Below, one piece after another: positions 26,550-34,495 of a stretch of DNA of 64,000 bases. The notes under the pieces are model-generated. The model saw only the letters and a program-made list of their open reading frames with translations. It was not told the origin of the DNA and ran no database searches. Location of the stretch: NCBI GenBank assembly GCA_910576125.1, contig CAJTHM010000007.1, positions 62,001 through 126,000 on the forward strand. The letters are read 5' to 3'. Source of the DNA: Lachnospiraceae bacterium. Lineage in GTDB: Bacteria; Bacillota; Clostridia; Lachnospirales; Lachnospiraceae. The position numbers and the translations under genes are program-made. The first letter of the stretch is position 1, and every line of letters starts with the position of its first letter.

Positions 26550-27101
26550 TTACCGGATTGATTTGCCCAGCTCGTAAGCCTGCCCCAGCTCCGGCTTGCC
26601 CTTGATGTCGCCTATATCGCCGTTTCCGCCAGCCAGGACATGTCCCAGATTCTCCCACTTCAGGTGTCCCGTCAAATGGTCGTAATAGAGCAGCACATCC
26701 TCAAAGCCGTTTCCCTCTGCCGCCATCAGCAGGGCGGAGGCCCGGCCGTGGCCGCGCAGAAGATTCCCGTCCCCTTCCTCCAGAGCGAAGAGCCGGTCTA
26801 CAGCGGTGCGGAGCTGGCCGCTCATATTCCAGTAGTACAATGGGGTGGCCAGCACGATCACATCGCACTCCCTGACCGCCGGATAGATTTGGTTCATGTC
26901 GTCTTTCTGGACGCAGGGACATTCCCGGCTGCTGTGGCCGCCGAAGCACCCTTTGCAGCCGTGGATGTCCATCCCGGAAAGGAAGAACTCCGTCACCGTA
27001 TGTCCGGCTTCCTGCGCCCCTTTTGTAAATTCTTTCACCAGCCCCGCTGTATTGCCGTTCTTGCGGGGACTGCCGTTCAGTACCACGATATTTTTGCCCA
27101 T
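26550..27101 (-). CDS. Flavodoxin-fold NAD(P)H-dependent oxidoreductase (iron-sulfur flavoprotein type)
   Basis: A 183-residue protein of the NADPH-dependent FMN reductase superfamily. VVLNGSPRKNGNTAGL at residues 5-20 is the FMN phosphate loop and DVIVLATPLYYWNMSGQLRT near 85-104 is the second flavin contact. Between them is a Cys-rich stretch (GCKGCFGG and ECPCVQKDDM) of the type seen in iron-sulfur flavoproteins. Start 27101 is chosen over the ATG at 27107, because the binding site GAGGAGA directly abuts the latter. It is divergent from an HxlR regulator, a common pair for redox or quinone-stress response. Confidence 0.87.
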   Translation of the reverse strand: MGKNIVVLNGSPRKNGNTAGLVKEFTKGAQEAGHTVTEFFLSGMDIHGCKGCFGGHSSRECPCVQKDDMNQIYPAVRECDVIVLATPLYYWNMSGQLRTAVDRLFALEEGDGNLLRGHGRASALLMAAEGNGFEDVLLYYDHLTGHLKWENLGHVLAGGNGDIGDIKGKPELGQAYELGKSIR

Positions 27102-27231
27102 AACCATTCTCCTCTTCGTTTTATATTTTTTCTGCCGACTGCATGGGCATATTGCCCTGGCTGTCGGCGTCTCGTTGCCGCGGGTACGGCCTTTCCCGCT
27201 GCGATTGACTTTTCCCGCTGCGAATATTATA

Positions 27232-27282
27232 ATTATAACCAGAATGGAATCAAAAACAAGTACGCACATAAAAGTGCAGTAC
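27232..27282. promoter_or_regulatory. Flavoprotein promoter and adjoining HxlR-type palindrome
   Basis: On the minus strand TTGTTT (27259-27254) and TATAAT (27237-27232) have a 16-bp spacer. Directly upstream, GTACGCAC-N6-GTGCAGTAC (27260-27282) is a near-perfect inverted repeat, with one extra base in the right arm. HxlR/YodB-type regulators bind short TACT/AGTA palindromes at such positions, so it is a fitting site for the neighbouring regulator. Confidence 0.6.
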
Positions 27283-27322
27283 TTACAATTACGCCATATA
27301 CTTACTAAAAGGAGAGTGTTAC

Positions 27323-27667
27323 ATGGACAAGAGATGCATATCGGCGGAAACGCTCAGCGACACGGGATTCAGCTATACATTGTCGCTGATCAGCGGAAAA
27401 TATAAAATGACGATTCTTTATACGCTGATGGAATTCGGCGTGGTTCGGTTCAACGAGATAAAAAAATACATTGGGGGAATTTCCTATAAGACGTTGAGCG
27501 CCACGCTGAAGGAACTGGAGGCGGACTGCCTGGTCCATCGGGAGGAATATCCGCAGATTCCCCCAAAAGTGGAATATAGCCTGACGGAGCGCGGCAGGTC
27601 TTTGATTCCCCTTTTGGACGGGATGTGTGAATGGGGAGACAAAAACAGGGGAAAAGGTGCATCGTAA
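27323..27667 (+). CDS. HxlR family transcriptional regulator
   Basis: A 114-residue winged-helix protein starting after AAAAGGAGAGTGTTAC. ISGKYKMTILYTLMEFGVVR, FNEIKKYIGGISYKTLSATL and the wing VHREEYPQIPPKVEYSLTERG follow the HxlR pattern closely. An N-terminal Cys (residue 5) and Cys near 72 and 106 are present; some relatives sense electrophiles through the N-terminal Cys. It is divergent from the flavoprotein gene and likely controls it. Confidence 0.9.
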   Translation: MDKRCISAETLSDTGFSYTLSLISGKYKMTILYTLMEFGVVRFNEIKKYIGGISYKTLSATLKELEADCLVHREEYPQIPPKVEYSLTERGRSLIPLLDGMCEWGDKNRGKGAS

Positions 27668-27744
27668 ACGGAAAGCTCCCGCCTCCCATGGAAAACAGTA
27701 CAGAATTCCAGTGAAATTCATGCTTTGATACCGTTTTACACTCA

Positions 27745-27773
27745 TTGACAGGACAAAATAGAAGCGATATATT
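27745..27773 (+). promoter_or_regulatory. Sigma-A promoter for the surface protein
   Basis: A consensus TTGACA at 27745-27750 and TATATT at 27768-27773 have a 17-bp spacer, 63 bp before the TTG start. Confidence 0.75.
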
Positions 27774-27835
27774 TATAAGGGGGGAGCATCAAAAGGTAAA
27801 ATTCTCCTATAACAAAACTTGAGGAGGTTACGAAA

Positions 27836-30772
27836 TTGAAACGACGAATCATTTCGCTAGTCCTGGCACTGTGTCTGGCCATTTCTTTCCAGTCAGTGGT
27901 ATCCGCAGAGCCGGAGGAGGCTTTGCCGCGGGAGGAAACCACTCTGCCGGAGGACACCCTGAAGCAGGAGGCAGACGCTCTGGCGCAGGATGAGACTGTG
28001 ACACAGGAGGCGGACACCTTGCCACAGGAGGAAACCCCGCCGCAGGAGGCAGACGCTCTGACGCAGGGAGAGGATAACTTGCCACAGGAGAACGACACTC
28101 CTCCACAGAATGCAGACACTCTGACTCAGGAAGAGAACACCTTGCCACAGGAGGAGGACACTCTGACGCAGAAGGAAGACACCCCTCCACAGGAAAACGG
28201 CACTCTGACGCAGGAAGAGAACACCCTGCCACAGGAGGAGGACACACGAACCCAGGAGACAGACGCTCCGCAGGAGGAGATTTCTGCGGCAGAATCCGTA
28301 TCCTTACAGACTGCTGCGGATGGCGCAGTCCCTGCCCCGGCGGAAGCCTATGCGGCTATGATCGCGCTGAAAGACCAGGACGCATATAAAGAGGGAACGC
28401 TTTGGACCAACGATGAGCCCTATTCGGACTCCAAGGGATATTACCATTGGAAAGGCGGAACCCTGGACGGGAAGAATATCTCCGCCGTGGGCTGCGTAGC
28501 TTTCGCTTTCATACTCAGCGACGCGGCATTCGGCAGCCTGCCGGGCAGGATGTACGCTGCGGGCGGGTTCACATTTGCGGATATAAAAGCGGGAGATATC
28601 CTGCGGGTGAACAATGACGCTCATACTGTAATCGTACTTGAAGTAAGCGATGTGGGCGTAATCGTCGCCGAAGGAAACATCAGCACCGGAGACCATCAGG
28701 GCAAAGTCCATTGGGGGAGAGCGATTTCAAAGGCAGAGGTGATGAGCAATACCAGCCATTATATCACCCGTTATCCGGAAGGCTATATCCCACCGGACGA
28801 TCCGGAAGCCAGTGTATCGGTTGCATCCGGAATTCTTGACGGAGGCCTTTCCTGGAATCTGACAAAGGCGGGAACGCTGACCATCTCCGGCAGCGGGGCT
28901 ATGCCGGATTTCAGCAGCGCCAGCGAACAGCCGTGGAGCAATAACAGCAGCCAAATCCGGAAAGTCGTTATCGGAAATGGCGTTACCAGCATCGGTTCCT
29001 GCGCTTTCCGGGACTGCGGAGTCCTCAGCGCAGAGATTGCCTCCAGCGTGACAGCCATCGGCAACAGCGCTTTCCTCAGGTCTTCGATTATTTCCGTTAC
29101 TATTCCCTCCGGTGTGAAGACCATCGGAGACAGCGCTTTCCGCGAGTGCCAGAACCTTAATTCCGTCTCCGTCTCCGAAGGAGTAGAGACAATCGAGCAA
29201 AATGCTTTCTGCAGCTGCGCAAGCCTCACTTCTATAGCCTTGCCGGCCAGCATCGGGGAGGTGGGAGCCGGAGCATTTTTCCAGTGCGGGAAAATGACAA
29301 GTGCCACCTTTGCTCCTGGCAGCAAGAAGGTAAAGATGGGCGACAATCTGTTTACACAATGCTACTATCTGACAAGCGTAACACTGCCCCAAAGCACAGA
29401 CCGCATTGGCGAGGGTATGTTCCAGAATTGTCTGATGCTAGCCAGAGTGGAAATTCCGCAAGGGGCGGAAAGCATCGGCGGGGCAGCATTCGCTTCCTGT
29501 TCCCGCCTTACCGCTGTCGTAATACCGAAAAGCGTAACGACAATAGGGATGGCTGCATTTTCAGCTTGCGGGGTGACTGATATATACTTTACCGGCACCG
29601 AAGCCCAGTGGAACAGCATCAGCAAAATAGGCGATACGGCATCTGCAGTGTCAAAGATGACTATCCATTATGAGTACAGCCCGGAACCGCCGGCGACACC
29701 TGCGCCTACTACAGCGCCGGAGCCTACACCCGCTCCGGCGCCTACGGCAGCTCCGAATCCTACACCGGCTCCGGCGCCTACGGCAGCTCCGAATCCTACA
29801 CCGGCTCCGGCGCCTACGGCAGCTCCGAATCCTACACCGGCTCCGGCGCCCACGGCAGTTCCGAATCCTACACCGGCTCCGGCGCCCACGGCAGCTCCGA
29901 ATCCTACACCGGCTCCGGCGCCCACGGCAAGTCCGGCGCAGACACCGCCTCCAGTTCCCACGGCCACGCCTGACACAATGATTCCATCTATTGTCGGCGG
30001 ATCCGGTAAGGCGGGATGGGATGCCATCAAGGAAGAGGCTGCAAATGCTCCTGAAGGAAAGCAGATTATCGTGAACATGAATGGTGCATCTGTCGTACCC
30101 GGAGATGTACTTGACAATGTGAAAGGACAGGATGTCATTATTTCCTTTGATATGGGCAACGGAATCATCTGGTCCGTAAACGGCAAGGATGTTGCGGCAG
30201 ATCATGCAGGCGATGTGGATTTTTCCATACAGGTGGGGACCTCAGCCATTCCGGAGAATATCGTGAACGATGTGGCGGCAGATCATCAGACGACACAGCT
30301 CAGCCTTGCCCACAGCGGTGATTTTGGCTACAGCGCCGTGCTTACAATCAATATGGATCCGGCAAATGCGGGATTGTACGCAAACCTCTTCTATTATAGC
30401 GAAAGCGCTGACAGACTTGAGTTCGTTACCGCTGACCAGATAGACGAGAATGGCATCGCCAACCTGATATTTACCCATGCTTCAGATTATGTCATCGTTG
30501 TCAACAACAATATCATGGGTGAAAGCAACAGCGGGGCTTCTTCCGGAGACAGCAGCAAAACCACATCTGCTGACAGCGCCAGCCCACAAGGGACAGAAGC
30601 ACAGTCTCCCAAAACCGGTGAATCCGATCTTGCAATCGATGCATCCGGCGATGCCCGATTACAGAAAGACGGAAACGGCCCGAACCTTATATGGCTGCTA
30701 TTAATTGGCGCTGTCGGAATCGCGGCGGCAGGAGCCATAGTCTACCAGATTCAAAAGAAATCAGTTAAATAA
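27836..30772 (+). CDS. Large cell-wall surface protein: amidase-like domain, LRR_5 repeats, SPKTG anchor
   Basis: The start is a TTG at 27836, fixed by GAGGAGGTT six bases before it and by the signal peptide that begins there (residues 1-26, cut near VSAEP). The 978 residues then hold a Glu/Gln/Pro/Thr-rich repeat region (about 28-150), a domain with Cys in [10 protein letters not shown] and His in [10 protein letters not shown] that resembles CHAP/NlpC-type amidases (about 160-315), a BspA-like leucine-rich region of LRR_5 type (about 325-615, units such as [12 protein letters not shown]), six 12-residue Pro/Thr/Ala repeats, an unrecognised C-terminal domain, and SPKTG at 924-928 followed by a membrane helix (951-971) and KK. 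SPKTG is a motif used by class B-type sortases in clostridia; here 22 residues separate it from the helix. Likely an adhesin or wall-modifying protein. Confidence 0.88.
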   Translation: MKRRIISLVLALCLAISFQSVVSAEPEEALPREETTLPEDTLKQEADALAQDETVTQEADTLPQEETPPQEADALTQGEDNLPQENDTPPQNADTLTQEENTLPQEEDTLTQKEDTPPQENGTLTQEENTLPQEEDTRTQETDAPQEEISAAESVSLQTAADGAVPAPAEAYAAMIALKDQDAYKEGTLWTNDEPYSDSKGYYHWKGGTLDGKNISAVGCVAFAFILSDAAFGSLPGRMYAAGGFTFADIKAGDILRVNNDAHTVIVLEVSDVGVIVAEGNISTGDHQGKVHWGRAISKAEVMSNTSHYITRYPEGYIPPDDPEASVSVASGILDGGLSWNLTKAGTLTISGSGAMPDFSSASEQPWSNNSSQIRKVVIGNGVTSIGSCAFRDCGVLSAEIASSVTAIGNSAFLRSSIISVTIPSGVKTIGDSAFRECQNLNSVSVSEGVETIEQNAFCSCASLTSIALPASIGEVGAGAFFQCGKMTSATFAPGSKKVKMGDNLFTQCYYLTSVTLPQSTDRIGEGMFQNCLMLARVEIPQGAESIGGAAFASCSRLTAVVIPKSVTTIGMAAFSACGVTDIYFTGTEAQWNSISKIGDTASAVSKMTIHYEYSPEPPATPAPTTAPEPTPAPAPTAAPNPTPAPAPTAAPNPTPAPAPTAAPNPTPAPAPTAVPNPTPAPAPTAAPNPTPAPAPTASPAQTPPPVPTATPDTMIPSIVGGSGKAGWDAIKEEAANAPEGKQIIVNMNGASVVPGDVLDNVKGQDVIISFDMGNGIIWSVNGKDVAADHAGDVDFSIQVGTSAIPENIVNDVAADHQTTQLSLAHSGDFGYSAVLTINMDPANAGLYANLFYYSESADRLEFVTADQIDENGIANLIFTHASDYVIVVNNNIMGESNSGASSGDSSKTTSADSASPQGTEAQSPKTGESDLAIDASGDARLQKDGNGPNLIWLLLIGAVGIAAAGAIVYQIQKKSVK
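27950..28270 (+). repeat. Degenerate repeats in the surface protein N-terminus
   Basis: About 320 bp of imperfect 18-21-nt units built around CCACAGGAGGA, coding for alternating TLPQEE, TLTQEE and TPPQEN blocks. Such runs can gain or lose units by slippage in frame. Confidence 0.75.
29723..29938 (+). repeat. Six tandem 36-bp repeats (Pro/Thr/Ala stalk)
   Basis: Six nearly identical 36-bp units coding for [12 protein letters not shown] lie head to tail between the LRR part and the C-terminal domain. Differences are single bases (GCC TAC versus GCC CAC, GCA GCT versus GCA GTT). They form a proline-rich spacer and may vary in number between strains. Confidence 0.9.
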
Positions 30773-30786
30773 ATCTGACCGAAAGT

Positions 30787-30820
30787 AAATGCCTGTGCTG
30801 CGGCACAGGCATTTTTCTTT
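30787..30820. terminator. Strong terminator between convergent genes
   Basis: A perfect 12-bp stem, AAATGCCTGTGC (30787-30798) and GCACAGGCATTT (30803-30814), with loop TGCG, then TTCTTT. It follows the surface protein gene and abuts the stop of the amidohydrolase. Confidence 0.9.
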
Positions 30821-30822
30821 GT

Positions 30823-31683
30823 CTAAAAGGAACAGCGCAAACCCAGCAGCGCGGCCCCATTCCCCCCAAGGACAGCCGCCTGCTCCCCAGCGTCAAGCCC
30901 GCTGCCCCGGACAGCCGCCACCATCTCCCGCTGCCCGCTCCAGGGGCTGTCCGTGCCGAAGAGAATCCTCTCCACGCCATGTCTGCGCACCACCCGCAGG
31001 AACTGCTCCCGGGACAGCGGCGGGTTCTCCTCAGGTCCGCGCACCGTGCCCGGAGCAGCCTCTATGGGCAGCAGGGAAAACGCCGTATCCAGCCATACGT
31101 CCCGGCCCGCGATGCGCTCTTCTACCTCCTCCCAGCAGTCCCATCCGCCCATATGGGCCAGCACGAACTTCCGCGGCTTTACCGCGTCCAGCATCCGTTC
31201 CATCCGCTCCACTGAAGAAAAATCCTCCCCGGGGAAGCCGATGTCGTATCCCGCATGAGTTATGACAACCATGTCATTTTCATCGGCGCATTCTATAATC
31301 CGCAGATACCGGATGTCGTCAATCGGGACCCGCTGGAAGACCGGATGAATCTTTATCCCCTTTACGCCGTTCCCTGCAAGGAACCGCAGAATCTCCCTGT
31401 AGTCCTCATTCTCCGGATGGATACCGCCGAAAGATATCAGGCCCGTCTCCCCGGAATGCCTGTTCGTCTCTATGGCGGCCCGGTTGATGTCTTCCTGCTG
31501 CCCTGTTCTGGTCACCACTGGCAGCAGCACGGAATAATCCACCCCGGCCTCTTTCATGGAAGCCCGCAGCGCGCCGGCCGTCCCGTCCAGATAGTTCTTC
31601 GCCCTGGAACTGGCGGCCAGTTTTCCGATGGCCCGCCCGGCAAGTTCTTCCGGAAATGTATGTGTGTGGAAATCGATAATCAT
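30823..31683 (-). CDS. Amidohydrolase family protein (TIM-barrel metal hydrolase)
   Basis: A 286-residue cytoplasmic hydrolase starting after GGAGGGCTAAT. MIIDFHTHTFPEE at the N-terminus gives the first HxH metal site, IKIHPVFQ near 126, VVITHAGYD near 160, VLAHMGGWD near 190 and FGTDSPW near 250 complete the amidohydrolase-2 pattern. The substrate cannot be told. It is followed on the same strand, 52 bp upstream, by the ankyrin-repeat gene, and the two may be cotranscribed. Confidence 0.87.
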   Translation of the reverse strand: MIIDFHTHTFPEELAGRAIGKLAASSRAKNYLDGTAGALRASMKEAGVDYSVLLPVVTRTGQQEDINRAAIETNRHSGETGLISFGGIHPENEDYREILRFLAGNGVKGIKIHPVFQRVPIDDIRYLRIIECADENDMVVITHAGYDIGFPGEDFSSVERMERMLDAVKPRKFVLAHMGGWDCWEEVEERIAGRDVWLDTAFSLLPIEAAPGTVRGPEENPPLSREQFLRVVRRHGVERILFGTDSPWSGQREMVAAVRGSGLDAGEQAAVLGGNGAALLGLRCSF

Positions 31684-31735
31684 ATTAGCCCTCCGTTCTC
31701 TCCCGCTTCCGGACATGCCCCTGCCTGCACCTGCC

Positions 31736-33763
31736 TTACACCATAAGCTCCAGCACGCTCTCAAAGCCTCTCTCCACCGCAATGTCCGCAGCCGTCTTGC
31801 CGTCATTGTTGGCGCAGTTGTAATCGGCTCCTTTTTTGATCAGGTAACGGGCCGTGCCCTCGCTGTACTCCTGCAGGGCATAGTGCAGAGCGGTATTGCC
31901 CTCATTATCCGCCAGGTTCACGTCCGCGCCTGCCCGAATCAGCTCCTTTACCATATCCTTGCCGGGATTGAGCATCATGGCAGTCCTCCCCCCGTTGTCC
32001 CTGTGGTTCAAGTCCACTCCCCTTTCCAGGAAGATGGGCAGGAGATCCCTGTGGACATCCTGCAGCAGCAGCAGGGGCGTCTTTCCGTCGTTCCTGGGGA
32101 TGTCCAGGTTCTTCAGCTCTTTCAGGACAGCGGCTTTCTTTTCCATGTCCCCTCTGTCGCTGTTGCGCTTCTCCCGGAGCGCATAATGGGCGGGCGTCTC
32201 ACCCTCCACATCCTTTGCGGTATCGTCCGCCCCGGCTTCCATGAGCAGTTTCACCACCTCCAGGTTCCCTGTCTCACAGGCCTCGTGGAGGGGCGTCATC
32301 CCTGCCCGGGCCGGGGTGTCTTTCTCCAGGTTCATGTCCACGCCTTTTTCTATCATCACCCGGAGCATGCCCACATGGCCCTCCCTGGCGGCCAGATGGA
32401 CGGCTGCCTCCCCCTGGCTGTCCAGCTGTTCCATAGATTCCCCGGAAAACAGCTTTGCCGCCTCTTCGAAGTAAGGCTCACTCAGCAGGCCGCGGATGCT
32501 CTCGGATGCTATGATATTGGCCGGCGTCCGTCCCCTGACCACAGCCCTGTCCAGATTCACGCCAAGCTTAGCCAGCTTCCTGAGGACCCCTATGCCAAAT
32601 CCCGGACAGAGGCATTCATCCCGCAGGCAAATCAAACGGCCATGGTAGTGGACCGGCATGGTAAAATCATAGCCGGACTCTTTGATCACATCCAGGATGC
32701 CGGCCTCCTCGTCTCCCATGAGGGCATTGTGGAGGATATTCGTGACCTCGCCCACTTCATCGTCGTCATCCGGGTCTGCCTGCTGAATCAGCTTTTTCGC
32801 CAGGTACATAGCCAGGCTCCGGCCGTCCTTATCGTTCTCATGCACATCGGCAAAGGCATTGCTGGCAACCTGGCTCAGAGGGAACATTTCCATGGGACTG
32901 TCCTCAGCAGATACCGCCCCATGGTCAGTCAGGGCTATGTACATAGCCTGGTTTCGGAAAGAGATTGCATGGCCGATTGGGGTATCGCCTTTCGTGTTGG
33001 CCGCATTTATCATCTCCGGGCACCGTTCCATCAGCAAAACGGCCGCCGTCCTGTGGCGGTTCCTCAGAGCCATCATCAGCAGCGTATTGCCGTCCTCGTC
33101 CACATAATCAGTGGCCGCTCCCTTTTCCAGGAAAATCTCCACCAGCGAACATGTATACTCCGAACTGTACTCGCTGGCCAGGATACGCACGAAAGGGGTC
33201 AGCCCGTCCTCGTCTTTTTGATTGATGTCGCAGTTCAGCAGACGGGCGATTTCCCTCCTCTGCTCCGTGCTCCGCTCTCTGCAGGCGTGGTCCATCTCCA
33301 GCCCGGGAATCCTGGGATACGCCAGGAAATGGTACCCGTTCATGCCCCTGACGTCGCAGGCGGATCCGTCCGCTCCGTGTTCCAGCAAAAGCCTGGCCAT
33401 TGCCACATTCCCGCAGGCGCAGGCCAGCAAAAGGGGGGTAAGGCCGTAGCCCTTGCCGTCCGGCATGTTGACTTCATCTCTGCCAGCTTTTCCGCTGTCA
33501 AGCAGGTCTTTCACCACATCCTGGAAATTGTGCCAAACCAGCAGGTGAAACAGGGTCAGCCCCACCTCTCCCACCGGGGAGAAGATTTCTTCTTTCCCGC
33601 ATCCCGCCACGCAGTCCCGGGCTCCCTCCAAATCTTTCTCGGAGAAAATGCTGTATCTGTAGATTGCCTCCTTGTGGTCCCCCTCCCACCAGGGATTGAA
33701 TTTGGCCTGGTTGTACTGCTGGCTGGATGTCACCAGCATATCTGTCAGTTCGCTTATGTTCAT
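31736..33763 (-). CDS. Ankyrin-repeat protein
   Basis: A 675-residue protein without signal peptide, starting at 33763 after AAAGGGAGGCAGTT. Most of it is ankyrin repeats: GLTLFHLLVWHNFQDVVKDL near 65-85, GLTPLLLACACGNVAMARLL near 107-126, GNTLLMMALRNRHRTAAVLL, GEAAVHLAAREGHVGMLRVM, GMTPLHEACETGNLEVVKLL, GRTAMML and GNTALHYALQEYSEGTARYL at the end. A middle stretch (about 290-430) is less regular and has acidic DPDDDDEVGE. It is probably a protein-interaction scaffold. Bacterial ankyrin proteins of this size often pair with effectors or toxins, but no such gene is adjacent. Confidence 0.9.
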   Translation of the reverse strand: MNISELTDMLVTSSQQYNQAKFNPWWEGDHKEAIYRYSIFSEKDLEGARDCVAGCGKEEIFSPVGEVGLTLFHLLVWHNFQDVVKDLLDSGKAGRDEVNMPDGKGYGLTPLLLACACGNVAMARLLLEHGADGSACDVRGMNGYHFLAYPRIPGLEMDHACRERSTEQRREIARLLNCDINQKDEDGLTPFVRILASEYSSEYTCSLVEIFLEKGAATDYVDEDGNTLLMMALRNRHRTAAVLLMERCPEMINAANTKGDTPIGHAISFRNQAMYIALTDHGAVSAEDSPMEMFPLSQVASNAFADVHENDKDGRSLAMYLAKKLIQQADPDDDDEVGEVTNILHNALMGDEEAGILDVIKESGYDFTMPVHYHGRLICLRDECLCPGFGIGVLRKLAKLGVNLDRAVVRGRTPANIIASESIRGLLSEPYFEEAAKLFSGESMEQLDSQGEAAVHLAAREGHVGMLRVMIEKGVDMNLEKDTPARAGMTPLHEACETGNLEVVKLLMEAGADDTAKDVEGETPAHYALREKRNSDRGDMEKKAAVLKELKNLDIPRNDGKTPLLLLQDVHRDLLPIFLERGVDLNHRDNGGRTAMMLNPGKDMVKELIRAGADVNLADNEGNTALHYALQEYSEGTARYLIKKGADYNCANNDGKTAADIAVERGFESVLELMV

Positions 33764-33982
33764 AACTGCCTCCCTTTATCCTCTTCATTCTGCGGAGCAA
33801 CACCGCAAGCTGTCGGCGCTTGTTTCTGTGCGCACCTCAATCATGACGCCCGGGGGGGGTTCTGTCTTTCCTGATTCGTCCTTCCAGCTTCCAGAATCTA
33901 TGGGAAAGACTGCCCGCCTCCGAACTCAGCAGAGCGGTATACTCCTTATTCGGGCGATCCGTATCGTTTTCTTGCTAATCAG
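33764..33982. other. Intergenic spacer
   Basis: 219 bp with no supported gene; it should contain the promoter of the ankyrin gene on the minus strand. Confidence 0.4.
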
Positions 33983-34495
33983 CTATTTTTTCTGCATAAA
34001 GCTTCCAGTCGCCCTTTGATACTCCATTTTAAGCCTCCTCTTTTTTCTTTCTATTATACAGCATACTGGGGCATTTTTCCAGCTGATTTCCTTTCCCTCC
34101 GAATCTTTGCAGATATAAGTAAAGTTCGGAGCGCTCTGCTTCGCCAGCATATAAAAGGCAGCGCTGGCGCTTAAATCGAATTGAGTACCGCAAGCCTGAG
34201 TGCGCAGGCAAGCCCTGTCGAAGCATTTATGCTCTTCCACCTTCAGCGCCCCGATCTGCCGGGCAGTCATGCCATATACCGCCCGCATATCGCAAGGCGC
34301 TTCTGTCGTCATATTCACTTCCAGCACCCGCACAAGATATTCCGCGTATCCCCGGGGGATAATCTCCTCCACAGGGATAATCAGGTCCTTCGAGGCGGCC
34401 TTTTTCACTTTTTCCACCAACAACGCTATAATCTCCGGCGACAGCACAGATATGTCATATTCGCCCCTAATCCAAATCCTGTATCCGCATGTCAA
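33983..34495 (-). CDS. Unknown protein translationally coupled to the FtsX-type permease
   Basis: A frame of 170 residues. A TTG at 34495 overlaps the TGA of the permease gene (bases 34494-34492), with GGAG just before it, so coupled initiation is the best explanation; there is no ATG start. The product has no signal peptide or clear membrane helix. It is predicted alpha/beta, with SPEIIALLVEKVKKAASKDL near 23-42, several Cys in the second half (in PCDM, HKCFDRACL, TYICK and VCCI) and a basic C-terminus. I do not recognise a family. Confidence 0.55.
   Translation of the reverse strand: MTCGYRIWIRGEYDISVLSPEIIALLVEKVKKAASKDLIIPVEEIIPRGYAEYLVRVLEVNMTTEAPCDMRAVYGMTARQIGALKVEEHKCFDRACLRTQACGTQFDLSASAAFYMLAKQSAPNFTYICKDSEGKEISWKNAPVCCIIERKKRRLKMEYQRATGSFMQKK

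Noticed and set aside
29723..29938. Regular 36-bp repeats as a CRISPR array
   Set aside because: Units are contiguous without spacers, in frame with a surface protein, and code for a Pro/Thr/Ala stalk.
31628..33874. A 748-codon open frame on the plus strand
   Set aside because: It lies opposite the ankyrin gene, whose repeats are unmistakable; the plus frame is His/Pro/Gln-rich and has no ribosome binding site.
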